From contig NC_064238.1 in the NCBI RefSeq assembly GCF_023101765.2, forward strand, positions 1,486,001 through 1,550,000: 64,000 bases of DNA. Reading direction: 5' to 3'. A program made the translations under genes and the position numbers. This DNA comes from Spodoptera frugiperda. Lineage: Eukaryota > Arthropoda > Insecta > Lepidoptera > Noctuidae. This document shows positions 59,965 through 64,000 of the stretch, one piece after another. The notes under the pieces were generated by a model that saw only the letters and a list, made by a program, of their open reading frames with translations, was not told the DNA's origin and searched no databases. Positions within the stretch are counted from its first letter, which is position 1; each line of letters opens with the position of its first letter.

Positions 59965-60106
59965 TAACTTTGTATAACAATGCGGCGCAACACCCACAGT
60001 CAAACCGCTAAACCGGTTTTGTGGGAAATTGTCATAAATATAATGCTGTATTTCTTTTATATAAATAAATAAATAAATAATAATAAATAAAAAAAAAAAA
60101 AAGGTT
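59965..60106 (+). repeat. Probable retroelement 3' end with (aaat)n and poly(A)
   Basis: 'gcggcgcaacacccacagtc', a hairpin-prone 'aaaccgctaaaccggttt', then 'ataatgctgtatttctttta', an (aaat)n run and 14 A. This looks like the 3'UTR and tail of a plus-strand LINE or SINE; no coding part is present. Confidence 0.4.
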
Positions 60107-60312
60107 TGATATTTTGAGCTGTGTACAGTTTAAGTTTGTTTTTTCCTTATGTAAGACACTACTATAGTATTATATATGTAACTTAAAGGTCAATTATTTT
60201 TATTAAGAGCATTTAGTAATAAAGGTGCTAGTAGTAGAGGTTAGTTTCTTACTATTTAAACCGAACCAGTCACAGAAAACCGGCGTGAAATAACGCTTAA
60301 GTTATGTTTCGT
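60107..60312. other. AT-rich noncoding stretch
   Basis: Nothing recognised. Confidence 0.3.
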
Positions 60313-60523
60313 TATGTAAGTGAGGTTACCGGAGGCCCAATCACTCCACTTCCTAAATCTTCCCAATCCCCGATTCTCCAACAACCCTTAAATTCCTAAC
60401 CCCCAAAAGGCCGGCAATGCACTCGTAATGCCTCTGGTATTTCAGGTGTCCATGGGTGGTGGTGATTGCTCACCATCAGGCGATCCATCTAATTGTTTAC
60501 CGGCTTATACCATAAAAAAACGC
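60313..60523 (-). mobile_element. Helitron-like repeat, copy 5 (uninterrupted)
   Basis: The plus strand reads 'gttaccggaggcccaatcac', 'cttcccaatccccgattctc', 'cttaaattcctaacccccaa', 'aaggccggcaatgcactcgt' and 'caccatcaggcgatccatct', ending 'ttaccggcttataccataaa'. It serves as the intact reference for the split copy at 28436-29050. Confidence 0.8.
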
Positions 60524-62202
60524 TAGACGGAAATTTATTTACCTGACACTGACTTTAATCTAAAAATCAAACATACAGTATCTCAAAATTAATCAACTTA
60601 ATATTCCAGTAAATAAGCTGAAATCTAAACATGACTACAAAATATTTAACTCGATGACTATGAAATAACTGGTTCAATGTGACCGCATTTGATTGCGTTT
60701 CCGAGTTAGAATATTACGTACAATATTTTGAAATGACATTCCAATTTAACGCGTGCTGTCGGATCGGTACATAGTGTATTATCTATCTATTATGATTGGC
60801 ATTATGATTGAGTGATTTGTGATTCTGTCACCTTTGGTTTATTTGGTTTGTGTTTTACTAGTGAGTGTGACTGGTTGATATTATTATTTTTACCTAAGAA
60901 AATAGAGTATTAGAACAATAAAAAAGGAGCTGACTTCAATGTTCTCTACCCCCTAATTTTTTTAAACCGACTTAAAAATGAGGTATTCAATTTGATGCGG
61001 TCTTCAACATAGCATTTTTCAGACTTAGAAGAAGATAACCGCTATCAGTTTTGTTTTACCCTGAATTTTTTTTTAAGTCAGATAAAATTTCTAAGACCTT
61101 CTCGTTCTCCTTAAAGACTTTGTAAAGATATTTAACAATACGTGGTTCTCGCACTCCTTCGTTTAAGAGTAAACTTATTTTTTTCAACAAATCTGTACAA
61201 AGTTTAGTCTAAATTCATCGCACTGTGTCATGTGTGTGTTTTGTACTGTGTTCAAAACATTCCTTCTAAAAATTTCCTTATCAATATATCAGTCCAGGTT
61301 AACACGCTGCTGGTTATGAATCAGCCCCGTTCCTTCATAAATATATTCACATGTAGAAAAATTCAAAAGATTTGTTTTCAGTAAAATAAAGTAAAACGTT
61401 TCAAACACACATCAAAGCTATGTAATTATCGTCAAGAGTAGAAAGGGTTCTTTACATAAATACAACTGACATAACTATAATTAAGTTACACGTTGTAATT
61501 ATGGCATTTTTGTGTCAAGGTTTTTTTATAATTTCACTGTAAAACATGCAATGTTGAGATGTTACAAACACATACCACTTAACTATAGGATTTGTAACAC
61601 AATGTCATACTTAGTTTACTTTTCAAAAGAATCTGTGATTTCTTTATTAATATTTTTTTTTCTACTATTATAGACTATGCTTCTGTGTCACGGGTGCCAC
61701 AACTCTTTGTCTGGGTGTGATGTGTGGGGTAACGTTTCAAAAACAAAATAAAGTATCTCTATTATTAGTCTCTGACTGTGATAAACTGCTGATACGATAC
61801 TACATTCTAAATCTAAAAAAAATTTAAAAATGTGTTTATTATAACAGGTGTTTCGAAAAAAGAAATGGAATTGATTCGAAACATTTCGTTCCACAAGAAA
61901 GGTGTTCATTCAATTCGTTTTCAAAAAATGTTCAATATTTGCAAACTCTCGGTTGCAAATAAATATAAAACAGAAATATGATAACTGAGATTCCTAGTAT
62001 TTTCTAACAGTATTAGAATTGAATTTCCGTACTTTTGTTACAGTTTTAAAACTAAAACTTCTATACTCTACTAACCACAATAGAAAACTGTACACCTTCC
62101 ATTCTACACCTTTTTTCAAATACATTTTTCTATCATTCTATTATCATTGATGTTTACTCACACAACCCCACCAGCCAGGATATATAAACGATACCAGCAT
62201 TT
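60524..62202. other. AT-rich noncoding stretch
   Basis: Nothing recognised in about 1.7 kb. Confidence 0.3.
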
Positions 62203-62420
62203 AGTGTGCTTTTCCACCAGAGATGTGCTATGTAGCTATACTGCGAAAATGTAATAGCTAAGCTGTGAAACTATGTGACCGATTCCACGGACACTAAGCT
62301 ATGTAGCAGTGTGACGAAGATGCGCAGCTTAAGTATATGATGTATCGATAGTAGGAAATAGCACACATCCATAGCACGCATCTCTTTATTTAAGAAACAT
62401 AGCTTAGCTGAGTTTATTTC
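62203..62420. mobile_element. GGGTG-terminus MITE, copy 3 (right end lost)
   Basis: Begins 'agtgtgcttttccaccagag', continues 'atgtgctatgtagctatact', 'gaagatgcgcagcttaagta' and 'catagcttagctgagttta', and stops about 100 bp before the expected right inverted repeat. Confidence 0.7.
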
Positions 62421-62870
62421 TAATTTCAAACCCAAAAAATATTGATAAGCGAAAACGTTCTAAACAAAACTTAAAGAAAAATATATTTACCTTAGAAATC
62501 TCTTTGTGTTTAATGTGAATGATTTGTGTCAATAAAATGTAATGAATCCGTAGGCGGCAGTATAATGTTCAGCTTTCAATTCTTTATCTAAGAAATGTTT
62601 TTTTTTTTACATTTTACTAAATTGTTTGCGAAATTAACAATCATTGTCTACGTTCAAAAACAATATTGAAGTAGAATTTTAAAAGCTATTGCTAATAATA
62701 TTACGTTTCAAATTTTAACATTCCGATTAGTCTGTTGTAGCTCTTAAGTATTAGTTAATAATAAAATTAGGACGCCTACTTGAATTATTATTATTTCTTA
62801 GTTATTTTGTTGTTTAATCTTAAAATTAAAATCATGGTTAAACACAGGTATAAAAATAAAAGTCTTTTTA
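62421..62870. other. AT-rich noncoding stretch
   Basis: Nothing recognised. Confidence 0.3.
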
Positions 62871-62981
62871 TCCGGAGCAGAAGTAGGAATGGGGTAAATT
62901 TTAGTCAGTAAAAGTCTGACACTCTCTCTCGCCTCACCCAGGGCGGGAAAAGACTTTGGATTTTTCCCCCTCAAAAAAAAG
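62871..62981 (+). repeat. Tail-family (SINE-like) copy lacking most of its head
   Basis: 'tccggagcagaagtaggaat' joins the first bases of the family directly to the 'caggagtagg' part, a deletion of about 35 bp. Then 'ttttagtcagtaaaagtctg', 'ctcgcctcacccagggcggg' and 'tttttccccctc' plus poly(A). Confidence 0.75.
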
Positions 62982-63540
62982 GCACCCCTAAGGCTACCCA
63001 CTGACCAGGTATATTAATTACTGCGCCATGTCGTGTCTGGCAACGTACAAATATGTCGCAGGGGCATCTAGCTCCCAGATACTAAAAACAGAGAATTAAG
63101 ATCAAGCTTATTACCAAATACACGTTATTACTGCAAGTTTTCAAATCTTCAGCCAAAAAATATTACTCTTACTTCACCCAATATTGCATCCACCCCTATA
63201 TTACCTCAGAACAAAACATAAAAAAGTAACAATCTAACAAAGAACTGGCCATCTGTCTCACACAAGTATCCTTCCCTTTACCAGAGTATTTTCTTTCTTT
63301 ATTAGGGACAAAATTTACTTTAGCCCCGCCCAATATCATCAATAATACTTGTAAATGGACTACAGGGTGTGTTTTGACTACGTATAAAGTAAAACTCATT
63401 AATTTGTGTGCGGCATGCGATATAAGATTTTATGTGAATAGGGTAAGGTTGGATTATGATTTGAATTGTGTTCTACTTTTTTTATTTGGTTAATGTCGTT
63501 CTTTGGAATTTGTTTTTGTTTTGTTGGATGCAAATGGGGT
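62982..63540. other. AT-rich noncoding stretch
   Basis: Nothing recognised. Confidence 0.3.
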
Positions 63541-63670
63541 GCTATTTTTTTATGAATTACAAGGCAAATGAGCAGATGAATCACCTGATGGTAAGCGATC
63601 AGTGCCGCCCGTGGTCCCCCGTAACACTAGACGAGTCACAGGTGCGTTGCCTGCCTTTTAAAAAGAAATA
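63541..63670 (+). repeat. 'cacctgatggtaagcgatca' repeat fragment
   Basis: 'tatgaattacaaggcaaatg', 'agcagatgaatcacctgatg', 'gtaagcgatcagtgccgccc' and 'gacgagtcacaggtgcgttg', ending 'cctgccttttaaaaag'. It resembles the layout of the Helitron-like family (gatcacctgatggtaagc ... gcgttgccggccttt), but the text differs enough to be a separate subfamily. An open frame of 74 codons crosses it by chance. Confidence 0.5.
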
Positions 63671-64000
63671 CGTCTTTTATTTTAATTATTAATTCTATGT
63701 AGTTATTGTGCTGTCCTTTTCATTACACACAGCTAACAAAAAATCTACATACATTAAAGTTTTGTACACTGTTATTTAATAAAAATTACTTACTTCAAGG
63801 ACAACATAATTAAATAAATTAATACCTACGTTCTTTTCATTCAAAATTACAATGATACTGTATATGTATTAATCCATCACATACTAGTAGTATCACGATT
63901 GCCTCATCGCTTCACTAAATATGACATCACATTTGAGCTATAATTTACTAACAGAATTTCCTAGGAATTAGTACTTAAACACTGAACATAGTGACGCTAA
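63671..64000. other. AT-rich noncoding end of window
   Basis: Nothing recognised. Confidence 0.3.

Overview
This window is nuclear DNA from a moth, most likely a noctuid (Spodoptera or Helicoverpa type). The call rests on three things: spliced eukaryotic signals, an AT-rich background with almost no long reading frames, and a dense set of short interspersed repeats that I recognise from memory as lepidopteran. These include the poly(A)-tailed family beginning 'gagctgcggac', a Helitron-like family, tRNA-derived SINEs and 'agaagctagt' repeats. The species and family are inference; no database was searched.

Host coding content is very small. The only host exon I trust is at 21921-22136 (+): a splice acceptor, a 5'UTR segment and the first coding exon of a secreted or membrane protein. 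It carries a signal peptide and ends at a phase-1 donor. The following 42 kb would then be a very long intron. Two possible later exons (48121-48142 and 51582-51793) are weak. No complete host gene, functional tRNA or rRNA gene, or CRISPR array was found.

Mobile DNA, region by region. 0-6 kb: a hairpin-type element, an unclassified composite repeat at about 852-2640 with a Tigger/pogo-type MITE inside it and a 150-bp tandem duplication, a second hairpin copy, and two Helitron-like copies, one of them inserted in a third hairpin copy. 6.8-11.6 kb: minus-strand tail-family copies, then a 5'-truncated R1-clade LINE at 10316-11517. This LINE interrupts another hairpin copy, is flanked by a 14-bp target-site duplication, and carries at its 3' end the same tail that occurs alone about ten more times in the window. 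13.5-24 kb: small repeats around the coding exon. 26-30 kb: a Helitron-like copy split by an RTE-like LINE fragment (12-bp duplication) and a tail-family copy with its own 13-bp duplication. 33-50 kb: tRNA-derived SINEs, two copies of a terminal-inverted-repeat MITE and a decayed LINE fragment. 51.9-57.9 kb: a TTA-flanked MITE, more tail-family copies, a LINE remnant and a full-length PIF/Harbinger transposon (55536-57901). The transposon has 16-bp inverted termini, a broken HARBI1-like transposase and a convergent second, apparently spliced gene. 58-64 kb: further repeat copies and low-complexity AT-rich DNA.

The most informative observations are the physical link between the R1-like LINE and the short tail family, the Harbinger element with its unrecognised second gene, and the hairpin family that has hosted several later insertions. 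The rest is AT-rich intron or intergenic sequence in which I see no gene.
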